Notes: generated by a model from the letters alone, not told the origin. DNA of 64,000 bases from Polyodon spathula (GCF_017654505.1 NC_054547.1:23937975-24001974); one strand, 5' to 3'; positions 14,921-25,960 are shown, counted from the first letter of the stretch. Made by a program: numbers and translations.

Positions 14921-15417
14921 CTGTAGAGGGCAGTAGAGGGAAGAGTCAGCTCATCCTGAAAGCTGAATGTCTTACGGGATGGTGGTTGACCACTAGGGGT
15001 GTGCAGTTGTAATTTCTGTCCATTTTGTACAGAAATGTACAGTTCAGTTGCAGAGGAGGCCGAAACTATATAACCCTTGTGGTCATTTCTGACACCACCA
15101 CGCTTCAGAAATGTAGCTTCTAGGAGATTTTTTCAGCTGAATGTGGTAATTAATGATACAGCAGAAACAGCAATACAGAACTGTAAAATACCAGCTCCCA
15201 AAGCCCTAATAATCTTTTGATGAGCTGAGAAGATTAATTTACCAAAGTCTGCTTTAGGTACTTCACACCAGCAGTAACAGAAATAATGGTGCTATATACA
15301 GTGTGATATGTACCATTGCAGTGGTGGAAGAACTTTAAAATCTGTTGGCTATTTTTGAATATGGGATGATTACATATTCAGCAATACCAGGATATTTAGT
15401 AAGCATGGAGAGTGGGG
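14921..15417. other. Intron, no recognised element
   Basis: I searched for the missing INPP5D exon and did not find it. A short inverted motif (ttgtacagaaatgtacag near 15025) is not otherwise explained. Confidence 0.5.
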
Positions 15418-15997
15418 TGCTGTGGCAAAGTGCCCACCCCTGTGTGTATTTTGTGTTGTAGGTTGTGTGTTAATGTTGGTGTATAGTCATTGGTACACAG
15501 GATATAAATGGCTCTGTGTAACACAAGTGTTCAAAATGTATATTTGTATTTAGGCACGAGGATTGCACATCACTTCACGTGCAAGTAAAAAGTAATATGT
15601 GAGCACGGGAATTGCACTTTATTAATTCATGTGCAGTTGTACCGTGACTCCAGTTGAATGATTGATTAGCAATCGAGTCTCGGTACAGCTGCATAAAAGC
15701 AGCATGTTTTTACCTACTCGGGGTTGTGTGTTCGGTGAGTGGAGAACGGGATTGGAGATGGAGGTAATAATAATTGTAATAATAATAATAATAATAGTAA
15801 TAGTTCAAATAGAAGCTCACCATGTTTGTTTAGTGTTAGTCCGTTTTGTTTCATCTCTTTGTTTTGGCTACCAGTGCCGTGTCCTGTGTTTTGTTTGTCT
15901 TGTAACCTTTTATTTTCTGTGCACTATTAAATGCTGAACGAGACCATTCGCTCAGCTCCACCAAACTCCACCTCTCTTTGTTTATTTCCTGGTCCAA
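15418..15997 (+). mobile_element. LTR-like repeat family A, copy 1
   Basis: Begins TGTGGCAAAGTGCCCACCCC, has a TATA-like box (gcataaaagcagc near 15691) and a polyadenylation-like attaaatgctgaac near 15925, and ends inside the U5-like part. Other copies: 23185-23787, 36331-36850, 37310-37670, 44155-44710 and 55345-55650. Full copies run from TGTGGCAAAG to a TTTGTGACA end, the TG...CA form of an LTR. No internal coding region belongs clearly to this copy. An (ATA)n run lies at 15769-15800. Confidence 0.75.
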
Positions 15998-16159
15998 GGC
16001 TGTACATTGTATGCACTAGTTTGAACAAAAGTGTAAGGCAGCTATCATTTATGGATGTTTTTTTTTACTTCTACAATTCAACTTTTAAATCGCGGACCTA
16101 AAAAATGGAAAGTAACAGCGCTTGATTTTTTATTTCAACTTTTTAATATTTTGAAATTA

Positions 16160-16192
16160 AAATATATATAATTGTTGAAATCATATATATTG

Positions 16193-16279
<87 letters not shown>

Positions 16280-16320
16280 GATATATATAGATAATATATA
16301 TTAGAATATCATTATATATT
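16160..16320. repeat. (TA)n microsatellite
   Basis: An interrupted TA repeat with a gtgtgt break near 16249. It lies within an INPP5D intron. Confidence 0.95.
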
Positions 16321-16515
16321 ACAGCTGGAGTATGGTGAAGAATGTGTTGAGTGAAAAAAACTGCAATGATTTTGTTGGATTCTTTTTTCATAATGAAAGC
16401 AATGAGTTACTTCACTCTGCACTTGTAATGCATGCATTCTAGATGCAGGGATAATGCTAATTCATGCCTATCTTTCACATCTAGATACAGGTAGCTAGTC
16501 TAGTCAGGTGATTAC

Positions 16516-16594
16516 CTCTGAGGGCGCTCCAAATCGCACCTTCAGTGACCCCTCCTGATGTTCCTTGTTCTTCCCCTCGGTACTCTTTACAAAT
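16516..16594 (-). pseudogene. inpp5d: INPP5D exon with frame break at its start
   Basis: 79 bases following TTTCAG and preceding GTAATC. It encodes FVKSTEGKNKEHQEG and SLKVRFGAPSE, matching the SHIP1 segment after HSSCLES. The upstream exon (17114-17227) leaves one base of the Ser codon, so two bases should precede TTTGTAAAG. Only one (A) is present. Splicing the two exons shifts the frame and meets a stop within three codons. This is either a real 1-bp loss or a sequence error. Confidence 0.88.
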
Positions 16595-17113
16595 CTGAAA
16601 GACAAATTCAACAGTCACGTTGCTAAGGAGATGCTGTGCTTGATCTCTGTAATGCTCTGAATTCAGCTGTTAAATATAGGGTTAAACATACTGAAAACAA
16701 GGCAATTGTTGGAAGTCATGTTTATATGATACAGCAAAGTACAATGAAGTAATTATTGAAGTTCGCATCTTGGCAGTGCAAAGCTGCCAGTCTTTGCTGT
16801 GGATACACACAGGTAGTAAACATTGGCTCTGGTGCTCCCGTGGAATAGGGAGGGATTGATTCACTTCATCATGCTACAGCGGACCCTACTGACCAGGCGC
16901 TTGGTGAGTTCAAACGACACCTGCAGGGCTGGCCTTTGTCCTCCAGCTGACATCCGCTCTCAAGTTCCTGGGTGTAAAAGACGCTCGGCGGACGACCATT
17001 GACCTTCATTTCTTCTGAACAGTTGTGGGTAATTGTTGTGCTCAGGGTGAAAAATTGGATGTGTCAAATCTGGGACAAAATCATGGCTAAAAATCATGGC
17101 AACATAGTCTTAC

Positions 17114-17227
17114 TCTCCAAACAGCTAGAGTGGAACTCAGTGAAGAATTTGGTCTTGGACTTAGTCTTAAGAATTGCCACACAGTTCATAAACTTGATCC
17201 CACCTGGACCGTCTGTGTTGTCGGGAT
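17114..17227 (-). pseudogene. inpp5d: INPP5D exon (FHSSCLES region)
   Basis: 114 bases, from after CTTTCAG to before GTAAGAC. It encodes DPDNTDGPGGIKFMNCVAIL then KTKSKTKFFTEFHSSCLE, a strong match to the SHIP1 stretch containing LKTKSQTKFYLEFHSSCLES. Splice sites and frame are good. It joins the preceding exon (17522-17611) in matching phase: G plus AT gives Asp. Confidence 0.93.
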
Positions 17228-17521
17228 CTGAAAGACAGAATCGGACAGTGAAACACGAAACTGTACTGTTTACTGACACAGCTACTGGCTGTTATTCCAT
17301 TCTGCTACTGCTGGTTTTGTTCTTACTGTTGAACACATTTGGAGGACCTGCTATTTGTTAAGTTTCCCCTGTAGATGGGGATCTGGTCAGTTTCATGCCA
17401 CAGATAATTAATTTGGCAGAAGTAAATTAACAATACACCAAACAATCAAGCCATCACAGAATATGTCAATAACAAATAAGCAAATGAATAAATATCACAT
17501 TTGTAAAAAAATAACGCTGAC

Positions 17522-17611
17522 CATTTTTGGAGACAAACTGTGATGTAACTCCAACCTCAAATGTAGCAAAGACTGGGCAGTGATCGCTGGTCATGATGTC
17601 AGAGGTACATC
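17522..17611 (-). pseudogene. inpp5d: INPP5D exon with SDH catalytic motif; acceptor lost
   Basis: 90 bases: 2 + 29 codons + 1. It encodes CTSDIMTSDHCPVFATFEVG and VTSQFVSKN, matching the end of the SHIP1 phosphatase domain. TSDH carries the conserved Asp-His pair; the family's following Ser is Cys here. The expected boundary before GA-TGT-ACC is preceded by ttttctgctg, so TG replaces the required AG, and there is no other AG in the preceding pyrimidine-rich stretch. The donor is GTCAGC, a weak site. Confidence 0.9.
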
Positions 17612-17879
17612 CAGCAGAAAAAATACATTAATAAACCAGAGAACAGCTTTCGTCTTTTTACATTTCGCTTACTATGTGATGGTGTTTTAAATCAGTGATT
17701 TTGCACCGTTGCTCATTATTTGGATAGATGTTGTGCTTGTCTGGAGGACCCCTAAGTGCTGGGACCAGTGTTGGGCAGTTAGACATTAACACATTACTGA
17801 AATCTGATTAACATTTTCAGTAACTTGTACAGCTAACGCATAATATGGAAACCACAAAGCGCTTCAATAGTGCAATTCA

Positions 17880-18050
17880 AACCTTACACTCAGACTTAGG
17901 ACTCGGGACTCAGACTCAAGTCGCATTTCTCGTGAGTCGCACTTGGACTCAAGTCACGCCTGCAAAAGACTCAGACTCAACCCTGTGTGACTCGGATTCG
18001 AACATTCGGGCTCCGTGACTCAGTGACATTAACTACGAGTCCTTTTTTAT
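17880..18050. repeat. MITE-like repeat rich in gactc/gagtc motifs
   Basis: Dense inverted and direct 'actcaagtc', 'gactcag' and 'gtgactcgg' motifs, a pattern seen in a common fish hAT-type miniature element. Clean ends and a target duplication were not identified. Confidence 0.4.
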
Positions 18051-18099
18051 TTTCATTTACAGAAGTAGTATTATAGGCAATCTGTGCACCTACCCAAAC

Positions 18100-18989
18100 A
18101 TACTCAAAAAACATTATCCAATCACTGGTTCGCCCTGTTGCCTTTGCTCCCAATCATAGTAAGAATAAGAAATTGGAAGTGAGGTAGGTTGCAGCCTACA
18201 CACCCCCCCACTAAAATCCATCTGGCTGTAAAACACACCCCCTCACAAAACCTAGCTGCAGCTATTGCATTGTGCATTAAGTTATGTAAGGTATAAATGA
18301 TGTCAGCATGGTAAACAAGTAAGTACTTATTTCTCTTTACTACTTTAAACAGTATTCTAAGTTTTTTAAGCACTGTAGAAATACATTTCTAAAACTGCAT
18401 TCTTGAAAAATACGTAATTTAATTTTGAGTTTACTGAAAACAAAAACAAATGAAAAATAATAAAATGTTGCTGTGTGATTACATTTTCTGTGCTTTGCTT
18501 CTAATCTCCACTCGTTACCAGCGCACGCCATCACTGTTTCTAAGGAATGTCAATTAATTCATCTGGCAAATTCAGTCGAAAATTGCCTACCGTCAAAAGG
18601 CAGATATATCAGACTGTTTGGTACTGGATTGATAGGACAGGTCTCATACCAAAAAAAGAATGACAGAATATCTTAATACCACTTAATTTACCAAAATGAA
18701 AATGATTTATTATGGATGCAGGAACAACACATTAACAATATGCTGTGCAGCGTCAATCTAGAAATCTGGCTGCGTGAACTTCATGTTTTTGTTCCAACCT
18801 ACACAAAATAAAATACAAAATACAAAGGGTGGTCGGTTATCAGTGTTCGCTTGCTCACTGAACCCCCAGTTCCTTTTTAATGAATTATGCTTCCCTTCTT
18901 CTGGATGATGTGCGTTTCAATCCCCCTCTCACATGACACTGGCACATCAACAATGTAGAGGTCTTCACGGTTCCAAATTAATCAAACCG
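18100..18989. other. Intron, no recognised element
   Basis: AT-rich sequence. I see no INPP5D exon or element ends. Confidence 0.45.
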
Positions 18990-19257
18990 ACCCGACCCGA
19001 TGTAAAAATCCAGAGCATAAACCGGCAGACACAGGGTGCAAGGCAGGACTACACCCTGGATGGGACCCCAGTCCATCGCAGGACACCACACACACACACA
19101 CACAAACAAAGAGTGCAGTTTAGAAGGATCAATCCAATCAACCTGAACAGCATATCTTTGGACTATGGGAGGAAACCGGAGTACCTGGAGAAAACCCATG
19201 CAGACACAGGGAGAACATGCAAACTCCACACAGACAGACCCCTAGGCTGGAATCGAT
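18990..19257. repeat. Interspersed repeat with (AC)n
   Basis: Contains 'ggactatgggaggaaaccgg' and 'agggagaacatgcaaactcc', hallmark strings of a widespread fish retroposon tail, around an (AC)n run at 19085-19105. It leads into the SINE-like sequence that follows. Confidence 0.5.
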
Positions 19258-19258
19258 C

Positions 19259-19292
<34 letters not shown>

Positions 19293-19500
19293 CTTTATAT
19301 AGCACCTTTCATACTAGACCACCATCACAAAGCACTTTCCACGATACAAGACTAGGGTGTGTGAACTATGCATCAGCTGCAGAGTCACTTACAAGAACGT
19401 CTGACCTGAAAGACTGAACACAAGGAGGTTAAGTGACTTGTTCAGGGTCACACGAGTCAGTGGATGAGCTGGGATTTGAACCGGGTATCACCTGGTTGTA
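19258..19500 (-). mobile_element. tRNA-derived SINE-like element
   Basis: The minus strand contains cccGGTTCAAATCCCagc (about 19486-19468), an excellent pol III B box. It is followed by sequence resembling a conserved vertebrate SINE (ttaagtgacttgttcaggg on the plus strand) and an (ATA)n end at 19259-19293. I infer a tRNA-derived SINE. The A box and exact ends are not resolved. Confidence 0.55.
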
Positions 19501-19689
19501 ATACATGTAACATTTCGCAATATACAAATTATTGCTGTTTTCATATATTTTAGTTTAGAAAAATATAAGGCAATATATACTTTAGATATAGAAAACGATA
19601 TTGATAAATATGTTGTTAAATATATTCAGGTGTATAGTATAGATACACTTACAATATACTGCAAAATATATTGTTAAACATATATATTG

Positions 19690-19938
19690 TAATAGATCCT
19701 CCAACTCTCAAGGTTCGTTGCCCCTTTAATTCAGGACCCAGGGCACAGAAATTGATTTTTTTAGCGCTTACACTCACTTTTAATAAACACAAACAGAAAT
19801 AAACAAAACAAACGCCTAGCTCTTTCTTGAGCACTAACTACAACACACAGGAACCTAACTAACATAGGACAGCTAAGCTGTTTACCTGTAACACACATTG
19901 ACAAAACAGTACACACAAAAAGGCTTTCTCACACTACC
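19690..19938 (-). mobile_element. LTR fragment inserted at an INPP5D exon
   Basis: On the minus strand, aaacagcttagctgtcct (about 19885-19868) matches the LTR of the gypsy element at 47269 (aaacagcttagctgtcctg). A TTTATTAAAAG signal and an end near GGATCTATTACA (19697) follow. It joins the poly(T) tract that cuts exon 19964-20024, so an LTR-type insertion probably disrupted that exon. Confidence 0.6.
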
Positions 19939-19963
19939 TTTTTTTTTTTTTTTTTTTTTTTTT
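19939..19963. repeat. Poly(T) tract inside a coding exon
   Basis: Twenty-five T residues on the plus strand. They sit exactly where INPP5D coding homology stops on the minus strand. Confidence 0.95.
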
Positions 19964-20024
19964 GCAGCATGGGATAGGACTTCCACAGCACCCGGTCACA
20001 CCAAGAAGGAAGGTTGTACTTCAT
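19964..20024 (-). pseudogene. inpp5d: INPP5D exon with PSWCDRVLW motif, interrupted
   Basis: Starts after TTCCCTGCAG and encodes MKYNLPSWCDRVLWKSYPML, the SHIP1 phosphatase segment containing the family motif PSWCDRV(L/I)W. After the equivalent of the Pro-Leu/Met-Leu position, the coding sequence stops at an A25 tract (minus strand) and an LTR-like sequence. The remaining residues (VHVVCQSYG region) and the donor are missing. The phase matches the upstream exon ending KATG. Confidence 0.92.
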
Positions 20025-20039
20025 CTGCAGGGAAACAAT

Positions 20040-21010
20040 TAAAACAATTTGTTTTTGTGTTTGCCATGTTCCTCACTATCCAGGGTATCTCTAGCACACA
20101 TTGGAATGCACGTGGTACAATGCATTACACATCTGTTCAATTTCATGATTTCCCTCTCCGCCGTGCCTACAGATTTGTCATATTTATTTTTTGGTCATAT
20201 ACATGATATTTCTATCTGTATAAAATGGCAAGTGTGCTGTACTGCTTTCTTACCACAGTCCCAGTACCTTGGTCTGTCTTTGAGATCCAGTTTTCTTTAT
20301 TTTTAAGAAGTGTTTCAAACCGTTCCTTTTCACTCACTGACTTCTACTCTCCATAAATAGTTATACATGACAGTTGCACTGCGGTGTTCATTTCAGTCCC
20401 AGCTTTTAAATGATTGGGGTAAATCAATGAGGGAAGAAGAGGGGCTGCCATCTCTAGAACAGCAGCAAGCCTTTAATAACATAAACTGAAAGTAAATATT
20501 TCCTAGTTCCTCTTGTAGCATGCTGCACATGAAAACAATATCCACAAAGCTACCCTCTCACAGCTGTGATCACCTATTTATAAAGAAAACCAAAATCAAA
20601 AGCAAGTTCTGTATAATAATTAAGCTGTATAACATGTAAACGATTGAAAAGTGGTGTTTGTATGTGCTTAGTGTTATACAGGCACGTTATGGATTGTGAC
20701 CTCTGTGAAGTTCAAAGCTCCTTAACTGTTGGTTCTTTTACCAGTGCTTACGATGATTGTGTTCAGGGTTGGCTCAATTCCTATTTTTCAATTTCAGTTC
20801 CATTTCCTGTTCCTTTTCAAAATCAACTCCCAATTTCATTTCCAAATCTATTTCCCTTTTAATCAATTCCAACACATTGTTTACAATTGCAGTCAGCAGT
20901 ATTCTGTTAAAATGAGCTTCTCACAGTGGCAACATATTACTTCAATTGATGTCATTGTTAGCCAGTTGTCTTCAAACGAAAACAGTTGAACAATCACAAC
21001 AATTATTATG
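20040..21010. other. Intron, no recognised element
   Basis: AT-rich. A stretch at 20770-20870 and again at 21230-21320 is rich in 'caattcc/ggaattg' motifs, suggesting a low-complexity repeat split by the MITE at 21019. Confidence 0.45.
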
Positions 21011-21018
21011 CCTCTAAT

Positions 21019-21220
21019 CAGGGGTCTCCAACCCTGGTCCTGGAGAGCCCCTACCTAACAGGTTTTATTGGTGTCTACATCATCAGTGGATAAAGATCTG
21101 GAAGACCTGTTAATCTTGACTAATTAAGCCAATAATTGGTTCAATTAAGTAACTCAGAGATTGGTTGAAACAAAAACCAGCAGCCACAGTAGCTCTCCAG
21201 GACCAGGGTTGGAGACCCCT
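21019..21220. mobile_element. hAT-like MITE with 8-bp target duplication
   Basis: Terminal inverted repeats of nearly 30 bp: the left end reads CAGGGGTCTCCAACCCTGGT and the right end is its inverse. They are flanked by cctctaat (21011-21018) and cctctaaa (21221-21228), 7 of 8 matching, the length expected of hAT transposase. The 202-bp element has no coding capacity. Confidence 0.85.
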
Positions 21221-21815
21221 CCTCTAAAATATAAAATCCAATTCCAATTTCTTCAAAGGGAATTGATTTTAAAAAGGAATTGGAATTGAAAAACATGAAT
21301 TAACCCCAACCCTGCTTTTGTACTTGTATTTTATTAATGACCTGTATGGCATGGTCTTGCTCCTGGCAATAGGTCAGAGCTTCTCATTCCATGTCCCTAG
21401 TCATGCACTCCAGTCTCAAGATCTTGGTTTATTGGTGGAGCATTAGAGAACGCATGAGAATGCATGCTTTTCAATCTAGGCACTTAAATTCTGATATTCC
21501 AAAAACGTATTTGGTCTCAAATTCTGTTCAATCCCTTAGAATAAACTTGATTTATTTGATAGGTTTTGCCTTTTGTTTAGGGCTGTGTATGTTAATGTTA
21601 TTGTGTTGGATTATTCTGATTTGGCCTTTGCAGTTGTTTGGGCCTGTGCTTTAAAACAGTAGTTTTGTGCTTTTTATGTATATCGCTTTGAGGTGTCTCG
21701 AGTCAAAAAGGGCTTTAAAAGCTGCTGTTGTTGTTGTTTCTGCTGCTTGGGGAGTGCGTGGAGCTGGTAAGAGCCCAGCTTCTTCATTTATTCATTTACA
21801 ATGTTAGGGACTCAC

Positions 21816-21902
21816 CCCAGTGGCCTTGGCTTTGGTATAGACATATCTTTCATGAGTGTGTCGCTCATAGCGATAGGTGGGAGCAAATGTGATGTCTTCT
21901 TC
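21816..21902 (-). pseudogene. inpp5d: INPP5D exon (EEDITFAPTYRYER)
   Basis: 87 bases, 29 codons. It starts after ATTTAAAG and ends before GTGAGT. It encodes EEDITFAPTYRYERHTHERY and VYTKAKATG, matching the SHIP1 phosphatase segment EEEEITFAPTYRFER...KATG. Frame and splice sites are intact, and FAPTYR is a hallmark of inositol 5-phosphatases. The exons that should precede it (FWFGDLNYR and EQKVFLHF regions) are not recognisable upstream, where a Tc1 element and two LTR copies sit. Confidence 0.93.
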
Positions 21903-22027
21903 CTTTAAATGAGACCAGAAATAAGAGAAAATCAGTTTTACACAGAATATATACATCATATTGCTTTTGTGGATGAGGAAAACAAGTTTCAGAAACAGAT
22001 GTCTACAATTATTTATTTCAGCATTTT

Positions 22028-23180
22028 TTTTTGAAAACCCCCCAAAATGTAAATTCATAAGTATTCATAACCTTTGATGCTATGATAGTATTGTCTATAA
22101 GGTGCAAGCAAGATCAATATCATAATGCAGAACCTAATTCTAGAGCTGTCTAGAAAATGTTGGATTGTAGGGGAACATTCTTAATAAGTATAAAAGGCTT
22201 AGCAATAGGATGATTGCTGTCATTGCCAATATGTCAATATGGTAAAGAGATATCTGAAGACCTTAGGCAGAAAATAACTTATTGTCATAAAGCTGGAGAA
22301 GGATACAAGAAGATTTCCAAACATTTGAGTATCCCAATTTCAACTATTGTTTCTATTATCAAGAAGTACAAAACTCATGGTTCTGTCACAACGCTTCCTC
22401 GGTCTGGAAGAAAGGTTCTTTCACCAAGTAGAAAAATTCTGAAGAAGGTTAATAACCAACCAAGATTGACTTCCAAAAGATATTCAAAGTGAATTGTCTG
22501 CAAGTGGGACTGGGGTTTCTATTTCAACCACAGGTCATTATGGTCAAATATTGCATGGTGAAGGTCTCAATGGTCGCAGGTCAAGGACAAAGCCACTCTT
22601 AAGAAAACGTTACACAAGGACAATCACTCAAAGTTTGCAAAACGGCATTCGAATGTGGATATGAGTTCTGGTCAAAGGTTTTGTGGAGTGATGAAACAAA
22701 AACCAAGCTATTGGGCCACACTGATTGTCGATATATTTGGAGAAAGTCTGCTGAAGCGTACAAATAAATGAACACCATACTAACTGACAAGCATGGACAT
22801 GGTAATATCCTTCTATGGGCCTGTTTATCCTCTAATGGCACAGGAAATTTAGTTCCAATACATGGTAAAATGGATTCCACAGCATACCAAAAGATATTGG
22901 CAAATCATTTGAAACCCTCCACTACAAAATATATTCTAAAGTGCAACTGGATGTTCCAACAAGACAACAATCCAAAGCATGCAACAAAAGCTACTTCAGA
23001 ATGGTTAAAGAAGAATAAAATCAAGGTTCTGGAATGGCCTAGTCCTGCTCTAAAGTCCTTGGAATTTGAATGAACTGGGACAATTTTGCATTGAAGAATG
23101 GTCAAATGGTCAAAATCACTAAAGAATCCAAAAGCTCATTGACAAATATCCTAATCATTTAAAAGAGGTTATTATTGTTA
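22028..23180 (+). mobile_element. Tc1-like DNA transposon, truncated at right
   Basis: A left terminal region (from about 22030) includes 'tagtattgtctataaggtgc' and 'ctagagctgtctagaaaatg'. Close matches to both strings, in inverse orientation, occur at 55800-55910. The interior encodes a broken transposase on the plus strand. At 23185 it runs directly into LTR family A. Confidence 0.8.
22214..23073 (+). pseudogene. Tc1 transposase pseudogene
   Basis: Helix-turn-helix part: GKEISEDLRQKITYCHKAGE, GYKKISKHLSIPISTIVSII, KKYKTHGSVTTLPRSGRK (22214-22492). Catalytic part: NILLWACLSSNGTGNLVPIH, MFQQDNNPKHATKATSEWLK (second Asp), then KIKVLEWPSP (22768-23073). The region between is shifted and stopped, and the final Glu region (SPDLNPIE in relatives) is lost after WPSP. 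It is inactive. Confidence 0.88.
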
Positions 23181-23184
23181 AAGG

Positions 23185-23787
23185 TGCCTGTCACAAAGAC
23201 GGCCGGAGTAGGGGGCGTTAGACCAGAAACAGGAACCAGGAAATAAACAGAGAGGTGGAGTTTTGTGCTCAGCATTTAATGAATTAACAGAACAGTAAAT
23301 TAAAAGGTTGTAACAAACAAAAACACAGGACACGGCACTGGTAGCCAAAATAACAGACAAACAAAACAGACAAACACTAAACAACACGGTGAGCTGATAT
23401 TTTACTTTATGTTATTATTTTATTATTATTACCTCAGTCTCCACAGCCATTCTCCACTCACCGAACACACAACAACCGCGAGTGAGTGAAAACATGTTGC
23501 TTTTATACAGCTGTACCGAGACTCGATTGCTAATCAGTCATTCAATTGGAGTCGCGGTACAACTGCACGTGAATTAATAAAGTGCAATTTCCCGTGTGCA
23601 CATATTATTACTTTTAACTTGCACGTGAAGTGCTGTGCAATCCTTTTGCCTAAATACAAATATACATTTTAAACACAAGTGTTACACAGACCCGTTTATA
23701 TCCCATGTACCAATGACTATACACCAACATTAACACACAACATACAACACAAAATACACACAGGGGCGGGCACTTTGCCACAATCTG
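23185..23787 (-). mobile_element. LTR-like repeat family A, copy 2
   Basis: The most complete copy. The minus strand runs from TGTGGCAAAGTGCCCGCCCC (23787) to ...CCGGCCGTCTTTGTGACA (23190), about 600 bp, with TG/CA ends and a TATA-like box upstream of 'aagcaacatgttttcactc'. The flanks do not show an obvious target duplication because the left side is a truncated Tc1. Confidence 0.75.
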
Positions 23788-23864
23788 ACAGAAAATTAAA
23801 CTGCAGGGGATGTGCTAAATCCATTTCAAAATAAAACTGGAAAAAAACTGAAGCCTATGTTAAA

Positions 23865-24480
23865 GGGTTGTGCCGAAGTGACTGAGTGGGAGCAGGTGCA
23901 GGAGTGATGCACTGCATGAAAGAAGCAGAGAGAGATAATAGTTTCCGGTTTGGAAATGTTTTTATTTGGAAATTTTAAACACGTGTGTACAGCACGGGGT
24001 CTATAACAAGAACAGCCAATCCCAAATAATAAACGATATCCGTTCCATAATAACACAAACACGGTCACCAGTCCTGGGTGCGGGCTGTAGTGCTCGTGGT
24101 GGGTGATACAAGTTTATATTTGTGACAATGGTGAAGTGTTGTTCGGGCTTAGTGCTGGCCCTTGGATCTGCGTTGGTTGTCTAGTAATGTACAAGACAAG
24201 GAGAGACAATTACAAACAAACAATCACAAACACAACACTCACAATTTTAGTTTATGTTTACTTTCACTGTCCTTCTCGGTTCTACTTACATTAAATCAAA
24301 GCGAAGGAACAGATTACGATTCTCCGTTCCTTTTTATGCTGTCACACATGACCACTTGGTAAACAAGTGCAACCACCTCTCCAATCTACGGCTGCCACAT
24401 CGTTTCCCTTCCAGGTCAACGTGTTATTGCAATGGAAGTCAAGTTTTTCGGCTCAGAAGAGATGCTCCAGAATAGTGATT
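23865..24480 (-). mobile_element. LTR-like repeat family B, copy 1
   Basis: The minus strand contains 'ccaccacgagcactacagc' and 'ggactggtgaccgtgtttg', shared with 40574-41115. Around 24395-24425 it matches 54885-54910 (ttgacctggaagggaaac type). The end nearest 24480 is degenerate. Confidence 0.65.
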
Positions 24481-25438
24481 TTGGAAATTGACAGTGTGAC
24501 ATGCAAATGTTTGGACACATATGGATTATTATACAATGACCAAATACATTTGGAACAGCAAGGTGGGATAGTTTGTTTTATTTTTCATGTAGTCCTGATG
24601 TACCCTTTAAATCCTGCAGCACAGCTTGACAATGACATTTCCTGATTTACTAAATAAAAGGCAACAATTCAAATAAATAAGGAACACCATATGAAGTTGA
24701 AAAAAGATAATATATAGAAGGGTGCTCAAGCTTTTGTTCACTAACAGTAGCTCCACAATAGTCCACGAAAATAAAAACATCTTAAAAACATCCCTGTACA
24801 TTGATGTATACTCAAATATGTTACAGTCTACTGCATGCAAAATTGCCAATAATGTTTCCTTGTTTATTTGTTTATATTGGGTGGGTTTTGACTCGCTTCA
24901 TTAAAGAAAATGACCTTTTCTCCAGAGCAAAGAAATAACCAATGTTCTGGCATACAAGTAAGTAGAGGTGTTAAATATGGTAGATTTCTGCACTCTATAG
25001 AATTCTGTACCCTTGATGATTCCACACTGACACAGCTTGATGTTCCTGAACAGTACTTACATGTAGTAAAATGAAAATGTGTTTTAAAAAAACTAAACAA
25101 TTATAAGGTTATTTTAATCAAAGGTTTTGTGTATTGAACAATGCAGGAGGCTGAACGTACTGTATAGCTAGAAAATTTGCTATTTTATCTTGCCACAGAA
25201 TTAGTTTTGTCTTGTTTACAATATGTGTTGCAAGCTGCAGCAGAACTCAATAGCAGTGCTTGAGAACACAGTGGGGCTCCGGCACAGAAATACTGCATGT
25301 GCACGTCCAGCGATCATTGAAAAACTACATCTGCACAGTCATGGAATCATGTGGGGATACAGAATTCTATGGAGTACAGAAATCTGTGTAACACCTGGCA
25401 TTTTGATTTTGAGATACATGCCTTGGCTCGAATGTCAG
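24481..25438. other. Intron, possible exon relic near 24560-24625
   Basis: AT-rich. At about 24612-24585 the minus strand reads AAAG, then a short CATCAGGACTACATG run whose phase would fit the start of the missing NQNYMN exon of INPP5D. Only about 6 codons agree, so I do not call an exon. Confidence 0.3.
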
Positions 25439-25960
25439 TGTGATAGAGAAAGAATCGATGCTGTAAATCTCCCTCCCGATCGGAAAGGGCGCTGGGTAAG
25501 ATTGGTAGTGCACTTCCCCATAGATGGGTCGACTCGACGGTGGGCAGAAACCAGAAGTTGTCCGTCTTGAGGAAGTGCGTAACTGCAGGTACTCTAAACA
25601 GCTCCATTGCGATCAGATACGGGTCAGGCAGCGATTGGATTAACAATGGCAATGGGCTGATTGCAGGGAGGAGTTTGATGGTACACACGGGATGCAGTTG
25701 CATGAGTACAACCCCTTGTGCTAAAACGTAACATACGGCCGGAGCTTTTGCTTGTGTTTTTGTTTTTGTTACGACCACGACCTCACTGTTTGAAGAGCAC
25801 AATTTTACACACGGGGACGTGGATAACATCGTTGGTAGAGGGGCGACCCTTTTTGTTATTATTTCATAAACACAGACATTTTGGGAGTACAATACTTGTT
25901 TGGACATTCATTCTGTTACCACACCACAAGTTTGGTCCCTAGGCATATGCCTTGTTTGCC
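25439..25960 (+). mobile_element. LTR-like repeat, divergent family B relative
   Basis: Starts TGTGATAGAGAAAG, then 'gtaaatctccctcccgatc', closely matching 54755-54805 (TGTGACAG...gtaaatctccctcctgac). The remainder is diverged. It is treated as a related LTR with low certainty about its right end. A poly(T) run follows at 25978-26003. Confidence 0.5.

Noticed and set aside
24864..25100. Possible INPP5D exon (GEKVIFFNEAS resembling REQKVFLHFEE)
   Set aside because: Only a few residues agree, the spacing to other expected residues is wrong and no splice sites fit.
25347..25907. 186-codon minus-strand open frame
   Set aside because: It lies across an LTR-like repeat in antisense and shows no domain; it is probably a chance frame.
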